From Ascaphus truei (lineage: Eukaryota > Chordata > Amphibia > Anura > Ascaphidae), in assembly GCA_036426205.1 (NCBI GenBank), contig CM071570.1:145973339-146037338 (forward strand): a stretch of DNA of 64,000 nt, given 5' to 3'. A model generated the notes under the pieces. The model did not search any database. It saw nothing but the letters and a program-made list of their open reading frames with translations, and had not been told where the DNA came from. Below are positions 1-11,800 of the stretch, piece after piece (position 1 is the first letter of the stretch; every line of letters begins with the position of its first letter). A program made the position numbers and the translations under genes.

Positions 1-305
1 AGCCATTTAATGTCATTGAGGGTCTGCAGTATGTGGGTCGTATCCCTAAGATATGATGGGAGCTTGATAACATATGGTTGAAGATGATGGTCTATAAATT
101 GAGACAAATGGGAAGTAAGTGACTGAATTCCTGATATAATTGGACGTCCGGGTGGCTGATTTAAATTTTTATGAATTTTGGGAATTATATAGAAAACTGG
201 GATAATGGGATATTGATTATAAAGAAACTCAAATTCCTGTTTGGTTAGGATTTGTTGATTTAAACCTGTATTTAGAAAATGTAATAATTGTTGTTGATAA
301 TTAAC
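1..305 (-). mobile_element. Penelope-like element, reverse transcriptase fragment
   Basis: Read on the minus strand, one frame stays open from about 305 to the window edge. It contains a run reading [11 protein letters not shown], then [10 protein letters not shown], then [10 protein letters not shown] and KLPSYLRDT. This order ([25 protein letters not shown]) is the fingers/palm part of Penelope-like reverse transcriptases. The element continues off the left edge. There are no stops in the visible 100 codons, so the copy is fairly young or the fragment is short. It lies in the same direction as ASCC3, in its intron. The C-terminal part of a related family is seen at 44.1-46 kb and 57.8-61.1 kb. 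DIRS elements have a similar RT but lack this motif order. Confidence 0.8.
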
Positions 306-1878
306 TGTGCGGATCTGCAGTTGTGATTGCACTTCACAGGCTGCTCGAGCCATAGAGGTTGGAGCCACACAACAGCAGAGATCTGTCCCCGCGAGAACAG
401 GGGAGGGCTCCACTCGGAAGCTGACACAGGACACCAGCACACGGTTTATGTCAAAGAGGAACGCTCAGAGCAGACTGGCCACAGATGAGAGGGGATACTC
501 TCTGATTATCCACTGCCAGTTACTTTCTCACCTCTGGTAAGCGGTTACTTCAGCTATAGCAGGAGCATATCAGTGGTACTTTTTCATGTTTTATCTTTAG
601 CACTAATTTGTGTTATATTAACTGTGTTTTATTAAATGTGTTTTGTATAACCATCAATCACTGCCTGTCCTCAGCATTTGTTGTTCATTATTTGATTTTG
701 TTGTATTTGTCCTTGTGTATACCTGATCAGGTTACCAAGCAATATCACGCTATGTATTTTTATTTATTCTTATTCCATGTTTGAGCATCTACACGTGGAG
801 TACTGCATTGGATCTGCCAGCAACATCAACTCTGGTTGTATATATCCTTTATATGTAATTATTTATGTGCCGAGCGCCAGAGATATAACAATTCTTCCAT
901 ACATTCCTTCTGACCTGGGGTCAGAGTTATATCATAGGCAGCCAGCCTATTTTTTCAAGTGAATTTATATATTTCACTATTTAAATATACCTAGAAATTA
1001 GCGCTACCTTATTTTTTTCTGTTGTACCCTATAGGTAAAAACAACATTAATAAACATAACATTATGCAGGTTTATAAAAAACAAAAAAACAAATACATAA
1101 CATTACATAGAAAATCTGGATACACTGTTTCAGCTTATCTCAAAATCTGGTCATTACCAACTACTATAGCCATCTAAAAAAAAGCTATCCTAAACTGTCA
1201 TCGCTAATCATAAACCGGAATCACATTTCAATTCTCTCTTAGAAAGGCAGCCAGATCAAACTCTATATTCAGGCCATCAGGGGCCATAGTAGTTGGTAAT
1301 GGCCAAATTACCGAGCCCCACAACTCATGCTGCATAAAGCAATTCTTTTAAATACGCTCAAAGACGAAGTACAGTGCAAGTGTTTTCTAAGGTCTTGTGC
1401 TATTAATACAGCTTTACTATATTACGCTATATATTCTCTCTTTGTCTGTGGGTATCACCTTCACTCGATTGGAGACATTGGGATTCCAGGATCCAGCCGG
1501 AGACCGGTCCAGAGCAAAATATCCCTTTCATATTATTCTCCTACTAATTAACAATCAGCTATTTGAAGCAACCTTTGGAAATTTCACTAGAGTATCTTGA
1601 TTGGGACTGTTTTTTTTATTACCACTGGGACTGGTTTTCAGTCCATTTTTGTGCCGGAATTATGTTTGGTTTGTTTTGAAAAAGACTTGTTCCAGTCACC
1701 TAGGCTGCCATCTCTTTTAAGGATTCATTCCTAAAGAGATTTTTCCTTGCATATGATTTACATCTGTATTTTTATTTGTCACAGTATTTATTTAACGTAG
1801 CATACTATTTGTTTTGTGGGTAGAGCACTTTTTTGTATGTTCAAATCTGTTTGTACATAACAAAAAGAAATACTGCAT
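306..1878. other. Intronic or repeat DNA with no recognised gene
   Basis: No coding exon was recognised. Short frames here have no family motifs. The only structure I see is an inverted repeat: 1149-1171 and 1282-1304 are 23-base arms with two mismatches and a 110-base spacer. The part next to 305 may be more of the Penelope copy. Confidence 0.4.
1149..1304. repeat. Inverted repeat, 23-base arms
   Basis: The left arm begins GGTCATTACCAACTACTA and the right arm is its near-exact reverse complement. It could be the subterminal part of a MITE, but no target duplication was found outside the arms. Confidence 0.55.
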
Positions 1879-2019
1879 TACAGGCATACCTCGTTTTACA
1901 TACACTCGCTTTACGTACACTCGCAAGTACGTACATTTTTTTTTAATTGCACCTTACCCCCTGTGTACGTACGCGTGCTTCGCGAGTACGGACACCAGGG
2001 GGCGGCGTGTGCGTGCTGT

Positions 2020-2530
2020 GGCGGTGTGCCCTCTCTTCCTCTCCCCGGCTCTTCCTTCACCTGGCTCCCCCAGCCCTTCCGTTCCCCGGCTCCCCCAGCT
2101 CTTCTGTTCCCCGGCTCTTCCAATCACCTTCCCCTCTCCCTGGCTATTCCGATCACCCCCCCACCCCCCTCCCTCTTTCCCTGGCTCTTCCGGTCACCTT
2201 ACCCTCTCCCTGGCTATTCCGTTCACCCCCCCCCCCACCGGTTCTTCCCGTCACTCCCCCCCACCCCCCCGGTTCTTCCGATTACCCCCCCCCCTCGGTT
2301 CCCTTCTTTTCTTCCTTCTTCTTTCTTCTTTTCCTTTTTCCAACTTCTTTTTCTTCCCTTTTCTTCTTACTTTGTTGCCTTCTTCACACTGTCCCCCTAT
2401 CTTCATTCGTTTTTATTTCCGCTCCCTCCCCCGAGCCCCCCCCCGTTCTTTCTGATTATTCACTACTCCCCCCCCCCAACTCTCCCCCCCCCCCCCCCCC
2501 CCCTCCCCCCCCTCGGTTTCTTCCGATCAC
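2020..2530. repeat. Polypyrimidine minisatellite
   Basis: Degenerate units of about 20-35 bases built on CCCTGGCTATTCCGATCACC and variants, ending in long C runs at 2460-2510. Frames of up to 221 codons across it are proline/serine low-complexity and not genes. Confidence 0.8.
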
Positions 2531-2639
2531 TCGCCCCGAGCCACACGTCAGCCGCGCTCAGCGTGCGTGTGCCCGCCTCTGACTGCCATGCTTCTGCCGG
2601 CCCGCAACCTGCACGCTGCTTGAGGTAGGGAAAGAAGGA

Positions 2640-3115
2640 GGAGGGACATGCAGGGTGGTGTGTGATGTGAGGGACAGGGGGGGTGTTGATATGAGGAATG
2701 GGTGGGGGGGTTGATGTTAGGGACATCGGGGGGGTGGTGAGGTGTGAGGGACAATGCAGGGTGGGGGGTGATGTGAGGTACATGCAGGTGGTGGGTGGGG
2801 TGTGTGGGGACATGCAGTGGGGGGTGATGTGTGAGGGACATGCAGGTGGGGGGTGATGTAAGGGACATGCAGGTGGGTGGTGATGTGAGGTACATGCAGG
2901 TGGGGGGTGATGTGTGAGGGACATGCAGTTGGGGGGTGATGTGAGGGACATGCAAGTGGGGGGTGATGTGAGGTACATGCAGGTGGGGGGTGATGTGAGG
3001 GAGATGCAGGTGGGAAGTGATATGAGGGAGATGCAGGGGGGGGTGATATGAGGGAGATGCAGGGGGGGGTGATATGAGGGAGATGCAGGTGAGGGTGATA
3101 TGAGGGGTGCTGGAG
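2640..3115. repeat. Polypurine minisatellite (GGGTGATGTGAGGGACATGCAGG-type units)
   Basis: About 15-17 imperfect units of 25-32 bases containing GATGTGAGGGACATGCAGG. It shows strong strand asymmetry opposite to the pyrimidine tract just upstream, so the two tracts could pair or form triplex-like structures. Minus-strand frames rich in SPPTCM are translations of this repeat. Confidence 0.85.
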
Positions 3116-3330
3116 GAGATATGATTTTACCCGTGCGGCCTGATTTTTTAAAAATATTTATAGGGGGGGGGGATCTTTTAAAAATGTATTGAGGCGGTGT
3201 GGGTCTTTTAAAAATGTATTGGCGGGGGCATTTTTAATATGTATTGGCGGGGGCATTTTTAATATGTATTGGCGGGGTGGGGTTACATGTATTTAGAGGG
3301 ATGGTTTTTTTTGGTATGTATTTTGTGGGG
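3116..3330. repeat. Tandem TTTTAAAAATGTATTG-type units
   Basis: At least five units of about 30-35 bases, each an A/T core followed by a G-rich spacer (for example TTAATATGTATTGGCGGGGG). The same units occur reversed at 18660-18830. Confidence 0.7.
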
Positions 3331-3559
3331 GCACTAGTAAGAAAAAATTAGCTGACATTAAAGATTTTCTTTCTATAAAGCCTACTTTATTTATTTTGGC
3401 TACAAATGCATTATTTACATTAGTTATGCATATATATGATGTCTGCAGTACAGTACATGCATCTTAAAGTGGAAAAAAAATAGTGCTTCACTTTAAGTAC
3501 ATTTTCACTTTACATACATGCTCCGGTCCCATTGCGTATGTTAAAGCGGGGTATGCCTG

Positions 3560-4220
3560 TATAGCAGAAACTAGTTAAAGGGGCAATCCCTCAGAGCACC
3601 AAGGTTAACTAATTCCAGTGAAATATTTAAGCATGTCATCTGCATAATTGATACCTTTTAATCCTAATCTGAAACCCAAAAGTATATATATATTTTTAAG
3701 TTAAAGATGGATTCCTCCCTTTTCTCTGATGTCACTGTATGAACAGCAAGTGCTTGTACATCCAACCAACTTTATTGATTGTCTAATCAAGATAGAATGG
3801 GATAAAAGTAAAGAAAGCAATTGATTGACAAAAACTTTCCCATTTAGAGGTCCCTAAGAACCTCAACTGGCCAGCTGGGTGCAAATGCACTTTGAAGATG
3901 GAACACTAGAGGGGCAAAATATAAACTCACTCATACAAAGTAGAAATGAAGTCTGGCATCATTGTATTGTTAATGGTAGTGATGTTACATGAAAAACAGT
4001 ATGAAAAATTCAAACATTTGCTCTTTTACTTTCTTTAATTATATTGTCTTTACAGCTATGCTTTGCATTTCTAATTGACAGACCTAACAAGCACAGGTGT
4101 AGTATTTTAATTTATGAACTAAATCGATCAGAGTTGACTCTAGAGCATTCAAAATATCACAGTATACAGAGTGACTAGTTATTGCTCAAACTTTCTCTTT
4201 GATACCCTGAGGTAATTCAT
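3560..4220. other. ASCC3 intron, nothing recognised
   Basis: Ordinary AT-rich intronic sequence. I see no exon, repeat terminus or RNA gene. Confidence 0.5.
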
Positions 4221-4221
4221 T

Positions 4222-4440
4222 CGAGTCATGCACTCTATCAACATAGCACTAGCCAAGGTAACCAATGATCTACATATGGCATAATCACACGGTCAGTATT
4301 CACTCCACAGCCTCTTGAACATTTCTAAAGCTTTTAACACTGAGCCCCATACTTCACCTCCTCATGCTTTATTCTCTTGGCATCCGTATAGGCCATTTCA
4401 TTGTTTCCCTCCTATCCAAAACACCACTCTGTCTCTAATT
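4222..4440 (+). mobile_element. L2-type LINE, RT fragment in plus orientation
   Basis: Plus-strand translation around 4230-4300 reads HSINIALAKVTNDLHM and, a little later, SLLNISKAFN. This matches the HSTETALxKVTNDL and LDLSAAFD region of L2-clade reverse transcriptases. The frame then decays. It abuts the 3' end of a minus-strand L2 copy head-on, so two independent insertions, or a later inversion, are needed. Confidence 0.6.
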
Positions 4441-4444
4441 ATTC

Positions 4445-5345
4445 CATTGTGTGCATGTATGTATTTATTTATATAGCACCATTAATATACATAGAGCTTC
4501 ACAGTAGTAATACACGTGACAATCATACAAATGAGAAATAATGCAAATAACAGAACATGGGAATAAGCGCTTCAGACATAAAAATTAACATTTAGGAAGA
4601 GGAGTTCCTGCTCCAAAGAACTTACAATCTAATTGGTAGGTAGGAAGAACGTACAGAGACAGTAGGAGGGCATTCTGGTAATTGCGTCTGCAAGGGGCCA
4701 AGCTTTATGTATCATGTGTATAGTATTAGTCACGGAGCTACTTATATGTTTCATTAAGCAGGTGTGTTTTAAGGTGGGTCTTAAAGGTGGATAGAGAGGG
4801 TGCTTGTCGGGTATTGAGGGGAAGGGCATTCCAGAGGTGTGGGGCAGTCAGTGAGAGGTTTAAGGTGGGAGAGGGCTTTAGATACAAAGGGGGTAGAGAG
4901 AAGACATCCATGAGCGGAACACAAGAGTCGGGATGGTGCATAGCGAGAAATTAGGGCTGAGATGTAAGGAGGGGCAGAGGAGTGTAAAGCTTTAAAAGTG
5001 AGGAGAAGAATTGAGTATGAGATACGGGATTTGATAGGAAGCCAGGAGAGTGATTTCAGCAGGGGAGACGTGGAGACAGATTTAGGAAAGAGTAGAGTGA
5101 TTCTGGCAGCAGTGTTAACGATAGATGGTAGGTGAGAGGCAGGAAGGACGGACAGCAGGTTACAGTAATCGAGATGGAGAGAATGAGGGAATGAGTCAGA
5201 GTTTTAGTTGTCGTGCAACAGAGGAAAGGGTGTATCTTTGTAATATTGCGGAGGAAAAAGCAACAGGTTTTAGATACGTTTTGAATGTGAGAGAAGAATG
5301 TGAGAGAGGAGCCTTGTGTGTAAGGCTCAGTGCTGGGCCTTCTAC
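4445..5345 (-). mobile_element. L2-type LINE, 3' end, minus strand
   Basis: Minus-strand translation shows the conserved RT C-terminus: SLTAPHLWNALPLNTRQAPS followed by LSTFKTHLKTHLL, as two offset frames. The 3' UTR follows and ends near 4445 in a TATATAAATAAATACATACA-type tail. Copies at 26460-27300, 28896-29610 and 62098-63803 are homologous. This copy is 5'-truncated near 5345 and frameshifted. Confidence 0.85.
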
Positions 5346-5689
5346 ATTTCTCTAGGAAGTTGGTTCCCATACTGTATCGGTAATAAACCTGCCCTTCACC
5401 TACAATCCAATTATCCCTCTTTTGTAATATATTTCCATGCACTTTTTATGTACAGCAAAAATACAATCCTCCTTTTACATTATTCTGTTATCAGTCGAGA
5501 AAATTAAATGCACCATAGCTCACTGTGGCCAACTAAACTAACGCTGCAGCCAAAATGTGACTTTTTTTTAACAATATTAAAGGAATTTAAAAACTTTACT
5601 TTATAAAAAGCCTTATTTTTCTTCAAATAATTACCTCCTTAATACTCAGTGTGGTTCTTCAATGATTTTGCATGTTACCCTTAACTTAC

Positions 5690-5815
5690 CTCATCCAAGT
5701 CTTTAATGTGAATTGGTTTCTCCTCAAAACCAATAGGCATTGGTTCAGTGGCAGGGATCTTTACCTCTTCATACATTTTGTTGTTCTCTCTTTGAATACC
5801 TTCTGGCAGAAGAAG
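5690..5815 (-). CDS. ASCC3: ASCC3 exon (LLLPEGIQRENN ... IKDLDE)
   Basis: 126 bp, 42 codons, phase 0 at both ends. The acceptor reads CACTGTAG before CTTCTTCTGCC and the donor is GAG|GTAAGTT. It encodes PEGIQRENNKMYEEV and GFEEKPIHIKDLDE, directly before the part of ASCC3 that leads into the first helicase domain (the next exon in the family begins close to GQLAFKG). That next exon was not found between 1 and 5690, so the intron runs off the left edge. Confidence 0.95.
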
Positions 5816-8800
5816 CTACAGTGTAAAATAATGAATAAAGTATTAACAATACATTTAGGAGAACCAAGGCCTACTTTAATGTAAGAATTCCGGAACCCAA
5901 AGCGAGTCACTTATTTTCAGGAGGGATTTAATATAAAAAGCAGTATCTTTCCAACCAGTATATTCAAATCGATATACTTCTCATTGCAGTTATAAACAAT
6001 ACGTCCATATATGCTTGTGTCAAGAGCATGCGAGGTCATTCATGATGGTTTGAGTTGTACTAACTAGGCTAAATAATTTATATTCTTTAACTGGTAAAAG
6101 GGCCGGTGAAAAATAGCTTAATATTTTGATATTCTATATATTTTCTAGAATACGCCACAGCTCACATTTTAGGTTTGTGTACAGTAGGTTTTGCTTCAAT
6201 ACTCGATTCTAAAGCATTTCTGGATGCTTTATCAACATATACCTTAAACGGTGTTGCCTCTTGTTCCAAGTACACAACACAAACACAAATAAATGCAACT
6301 TGCCAACAGTATTTTCATACAATGCACTGTACTCAGAATCTATTTAGTGCTGAATGAGCCTTTACGCTCATCTTTTAAATGAAGTATATCAGTTTACTAT
6401 TCTGTCATATCAGTTTGATATTAGAACATTAAGGTGTCAGATATCAAAATCAGGGCAATCACATTGATAAGATATGGAATCAAGATAATTTGCAACCCGA
6501 ACACAAAATATATGTGAATGACGTATCTATGCTAAACTTGCATGCCACTCAGGGCGCTACCCTATATTTTGATCATGTACATCAGTCAAAAGGCTCATCA
6601 CTACCAATGGCTAAGATCACAAAACAAATCCTATAGTAAAGAATTCTCTCCTAAGGCTACGCTTATAGTGCCGGCAACACAACGTCAGGCTGCGGTCGCT
6701 GGAAAAATCAAATTGAGATGACTTCCAGCGATCGCGACCAAGCCGTCGCTCCGTCGCGTCGCGCTTACTATAAGCGCACGCAACAGCAGCAATGCATTTG
6801 TTTTGACGCAATGTCGCGTTGCTGTCACCATCACTATAAGTGCAGCCTAAGTGAAAATTTTAAAAATCACATGGCCCCTCCCTATAGGTAACACTGTTGA
6901 ATAGACTAATTCCAAACATGATGAGGCGTTGACCACACATCAATGTTTCAGTCTGTCTGTTTGAAGCAGCAAATAAAAAAAGAGGAGGTAGCCTCACTTA
7001 ATTTTCAAAGAATCCTCAGATCATTTATTTGAATTCAAGTGAGACAAGTGGTAGCACAAAGTTTCGGGGCACAATGTTAACCCCTTACATGGGTGCTAAC
7101 ACGCCTCACTTGAATTCAAATAAATTATCTGGGGATCCTTTGAAAATGAAGAGTGCGGCTACCACTCCTTTTTTTCTTGCCGATACATGGAGTTGGTTGG
7201 GGAATCCTGCCACGGAGAAGCTACACACCTCAGAAACTGCATTGAAATCAGCTTTGGAACCACAAGAGTGCAGGGCAAGCACCCTTTCTAGTTTGAAGCA
7301 GTGCATACCACCAACAAAAAACAGTAGAGTCAATAAGATAGAAGAGGTCATTGTAATAGACAGGGCAAGTATGGCACCATGAATAAGTTATAATTACTTG
7401 GGGGTCCTGGCTATCCTAAGATTTAATTTTTATTTTGCACTGTATGATTACATTTATTGACCCATCCACCTTTAAAAAAATGTATTTATTTTTTTAATTT
7501 AAGTACTCCGCATAATACTATAACTCCCTACAGATTAAATGGTCAATATCAATGGTTTCTTTCAATGCAGAAGTGTCTGGTGACTTGACGGAGTATTGAA
7601 TTTTGATTAGTTCCTGCCTGAACTTGTCACACTAGCCCATTAAAAACTCTTCCTTTTTGGCACAATAGCAGAAGCAGAAAGCTTTCTGCCTCCTTTACTG
7701 CAGGGACTGTCATTGCGCCTTCATTTTTATACAATAGAGGCAAATTTAAGAATTTCCCTAAAGAGTTCGCAACCCAATTTGTGGCATCTAAAGATGTTAT
7801 CCAAAATAGCTTATTTTGATACAAGCCGACTGAATATTACCTACATCATAATGTTGTAGATCTATCAGTAGTGATATATGAAGGCCGCACATCCTAACAA
7901 GTAATAAGCCCTTCAATATCGGTCTACTGAAGCAGAGCAGAAAAACAACCTTTCCATTGAGCATTCAAAAGGAATTAATATCATTAATATTTTATATTTA
8001 ATATACACAAAGCACAAAATAATAATTTCAAGTAACAAAGTGGCAAGATTCATCCATTCATGCGTTATGCTTTTTGAGGGCAATTAGCTAATTAAAAAAA
8101 GAATTTGTTTCAACATTATTTCAGAGAAAACATTATTTGCATTGTTACATTATTTATCAGAGGTCTGTAGCATAAATTCTAGGTCTAGGGTTAAAAATTG
8201 TAACAATGTTAAATCTACGGTACCCGTTTCATGGGGAAAAAAAAATAATTAGGTTATTGCTTGAAGTCTGAAACTCCTACAGAACAACCAAAATATTCTG
8301 GTAATGAAAGAGCATCAGTGAGCTAGATGTGGCTTCTGGCAATCAATGTAGTGCAGACCCCTCCATCTAAAACGTAATAAAGAAGGTGCTTTGCCTATTC
8401 GCATACCTTTGCACCGCCAATAAATGCAGATGTTTTCATGGCTTCTGCGTGGAAATCATAAACATTTGGATATTGGATTTTTTCCCAACAGTCTCTTTCT
8501 TTGCCCAGAACTGGCATGACTCGAGCACTTGAAAGAGCCTGTTCTCTGAAAGAAAGTTAACAACAAACCATCAATTAATTGTCGAAAGGTACTTTATGGC
8601 ATAGCACAGCTTGATAAATATGGCCCAAAATGTCATGATGAAAGCTGAAGTTTATTATAGAAAGTGAATGATCATTTACCTGATAAATAGAATCCAAAAA
8701 TTAGACTTTTAAGGACGTTTAGTGGGTTTTTTTTTCATATGAAAAATTCTAGAATATATAAAACGGTGCTACTTTATCTGATGAATTAGAGGTAAAACTC

Positions 8801-11800
8801 CTCTTTTGTGGCTGATTGCATTCTTCAGTAGTCAGCTCAGCAGGCAATATGAGAATAAACCTGGTGTTTTCTTGCCTGCCTACAACTAAAGTACTAAAAA
8901 TACACTAGCCAGTAAGAGGAAGAATTACCCAGGAACCTATTAACATTTGTCACATAATTGTCACTGTACATGCGAGTATTCTTTTACAATAAATGGCTAT
9001 TTTGGTGTTCAGATTCTCTAAAGATTAAAAGGGAGTATATTTTACCAATCAAAAATGTATTAAACATAAGGAGTTGAGATTTTGGGACCATTTAAGCACT
9101 GTATCTTCTTCAGATATTGTGCCCATCTATACAAGTAGCTTTGCCGTTACATAACCAATCATCAGTGCGCTATTTTAGGATTAAACCAATAAACAGTCAT
9201 CACAATCTTTGTAGATATACATTTGACAGAAATCCAGCAGCTTATTATAAACTTTATATTGAAGAACTTTATCCGAAGATCCAAAGTACCCCAATTACTG
9301 CACTCTATATATTAATAGTATATATGGACCTAAATGGTCCCTCAGATAATATCTGGATGGCAATCTAAATAGATCACTAGGACCAGCTAAATAGACAAAA
9401 ATAATAAACTAAACTTTATTTAATCGTAGTATACATGAACAAATGAAGTTAATTAACTTTCAATGTATATACTTCATTTGTTCATGTATGCTCCTCGCAG
9501 TAAAGTGCCCTTCACTAGAGTGACCCCAGCCAGATGGAAGAGAATGAATAGGTGGAAGTTTATACTGTGACAGTCAATTTAGCAATTCAGCTGCTTTATA
9601 CCAAACAAAGGTCAGTATGTGTGTACGGTAACACACTTCCAGAAACAATTCCAGCAAATTATGGACCGTATTTGTTGGCATTGGCAACTCAATAAGTGTG
9701 GTCGATGTTATTTACAGCCATGTTGTCCCCACTCTATGGTATAACAATGTAGAGATCACACACTTTATGGGCTCAATATTTAAAACGCCAACAAGGCTAG
9801 GACTTCTTTTTTTTTTCCTCTCTGCAGCAATGCAACGCCTTATTTGCTTTCCTTTTCCCCCGTATATTTCAAGATGACAACATAGAAAATAGCACCCATT
9901 AATCTCAAGAGGGAAAACAGATAGTTTCAATGCATTTAGTACAGACTTCATAAATCTTAAACTAGTGGTGTGTACAGAGAACCTAAGGAAGATCGCTTAC
10001 CTCCTTAATCTGCATTTCTAAACCGTGTGGAAGCGGCCAAGCAAGTTCTAATTAAGCAGATCACTGCTTCCTTATCCTAGAAAATTAGGTTTTCATAGAG
10101 AAAAAAAAATATTCTGTACTTGTGCTAAAACGTGACCTGAAGTTAAAATGCTGTGCAGGAATCTCCAAGCTGAACTCAAAGAAAATAAATTATTATTATC
10201 CATTAAAAGTAGTAAATTACAGCCCAAACATTTTTCAACTTTTGACATTTATTACCTTTGCATTCGCAGCTCCTTGGGATCAAAGGATAAAAGCCCTTCA
10301 CCAAAAATGTCTCCATCCTCCCCTACTCGTTTTTCTCGCTTGGCGTTTCGTTTTTCTTCTCGACGATATTGTTTCAATAACTGCTTCTCCTGCTCAGACT
10401 GAACTGTGACTTGACAGCAATAATTAGGTTTTGTGCTTTCTCCAGAATTTTTTGTGTGCTGTTCTGCAACATGAAAATAGGACCTGCTCAACAAATATTT
10501 GAATTGGAAAAAGTAGAGATCAAATCTATTAAATGACTACAAAAAACTTCTTATTTATTTAATGCTTATTATTACTTAAAACAGGAAAGAAAATAGATGC
10601 ATAGCGTTTTGGCTTTCTAGTTCTGAAAGCATTTCAAATCTATTAGTATTTACTTTGCATTATGGTTTGCTAGATATTAATACAACTCATGACCTTTTAA
10701 GTGATTTAAAAAAATGTTCTCCATTGCCAAGCATAAATGGTTTACATTTAAATTTCGAAACACTTCAAAGATGATACAGACTGAAGGCTTTTTAATAATG
10801 CAGAGAGTAACCAGAAAAACATGGGCTGTGTAAAATGATGGTCAAAAATGCTAACAAGGAAGGGAAGACCATTCAAAGCGAATGACCCTTTGGATTAGCC
10901 ACAATGCAGTGGAAAAGGTACTGTAGTTTGCTGCAATGTAGGGGTGTGTGTATTCAGGGATGAAGGAACCAGACCGATTCAGCAGGGCTGTAACCAGTCA
11001 GGAATAGTACAAGAGAAGGGGACACTATGGAGGGGGAGGAAGTGGACATGCAAGGACCAGGAAGCAGATTCACAGGCAAGCAGAAACTGGAGTACAGGCC
11101 GGCACGGATGAGACGCATGAAACTTTGCACTTATGCACAGAGCACCAGTGGGCATGGTCTGTCTCCTGCAACAACTAACAAGCAGAGCTACAGTACATCT
11201 TACAATAAGTGCAGACAGAAACTGATTGACGTAACAAGATAAATATTCTCTGGAATAAAAATGAAGCGATCGGAAAACAACCAGTATTGTGAATCTAAAA
11301 GCATGCTCGCTTCCTCGCTTATGAAAAATAGATTAGGAAAGGATTAGATTGCCGCACTATTGCAATGGAGTTTTGGGGGAGGGGGTTTATTTTGAAGGAT
11401 GGGAAACGAGGTTCCTCCGAGTCACTATTTAAGCAATTCATTATTAAACAGTTTTTCAAAGTTCATTTATAAACTTGGTTAGATGAAGCTTGGGTAAGGG
11501 CTTCCTATCGCCTAGATCAGAGATTTTCTGGGGGGGGGGGGGGGGGGGAGGGGAGCGTGCAGGCCTCTGAAACTTCCCTACCCGGGTCTCCGGTGGCTTC
11601 AGCGTCACGTCGTCATGGTAAGACGGCGTGGGGGTCACATGATGTCACGTTGCTCACGACGTGACGTGAGAAGATGCCGGACACCAGGTAAGGGGGGGTC
11701 TGCCTTAGCAGATGGGGGAGAGCAGGCAGCAGGGCAACAGAGTGAAAAGTTTGCACACCCCTGGTCTAGATCAGGCCCGTCAAACTCAGATTAGCTTGGG

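Larger units (their letters stand above)
1881..3559. mobile_element. Tigger/pogo-like non-autonomous DNA transposon, long form
   Basis: The left end starts CAGGCATACCTCGTTTTA and the right end is the inverted GGTATGCCTG, each flanked by the dinucleotide TA (1879-1880 and 3560-3561). A TA target site with CAGGCATACC termini fits the pogo/Tigger branch of Tc1/mariner. No transposase is present. The interior is almost all low-complexity: polypyrimidine repeats, then a polypurine minisatellite, then short TTTTAAAAATGTATTG units. The last 170 bp match the short copy at 30289-30620, which shows both belong to one family. The interior is unlike that short copy but resembles 18660-19160 in reverse orientation. 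Confidence 0.85.
5816..8406 (-). other. ASCC3 intron with a Harbinger-like MITE and a long inverted repeat
   Basis: About 2.6 kb between two ASCC3 exons. Apart from the MITE at 6655-6847 and the inverted repeat at 6973-7176 I see only AT-rich sequence. Confidence 0.7.

Noticed and set aside
1814..2978. Frames of 135-221 codons rich in Pro, Ser, Thr and His
   Set aside because: Low-complexity translations of the minisatellites.
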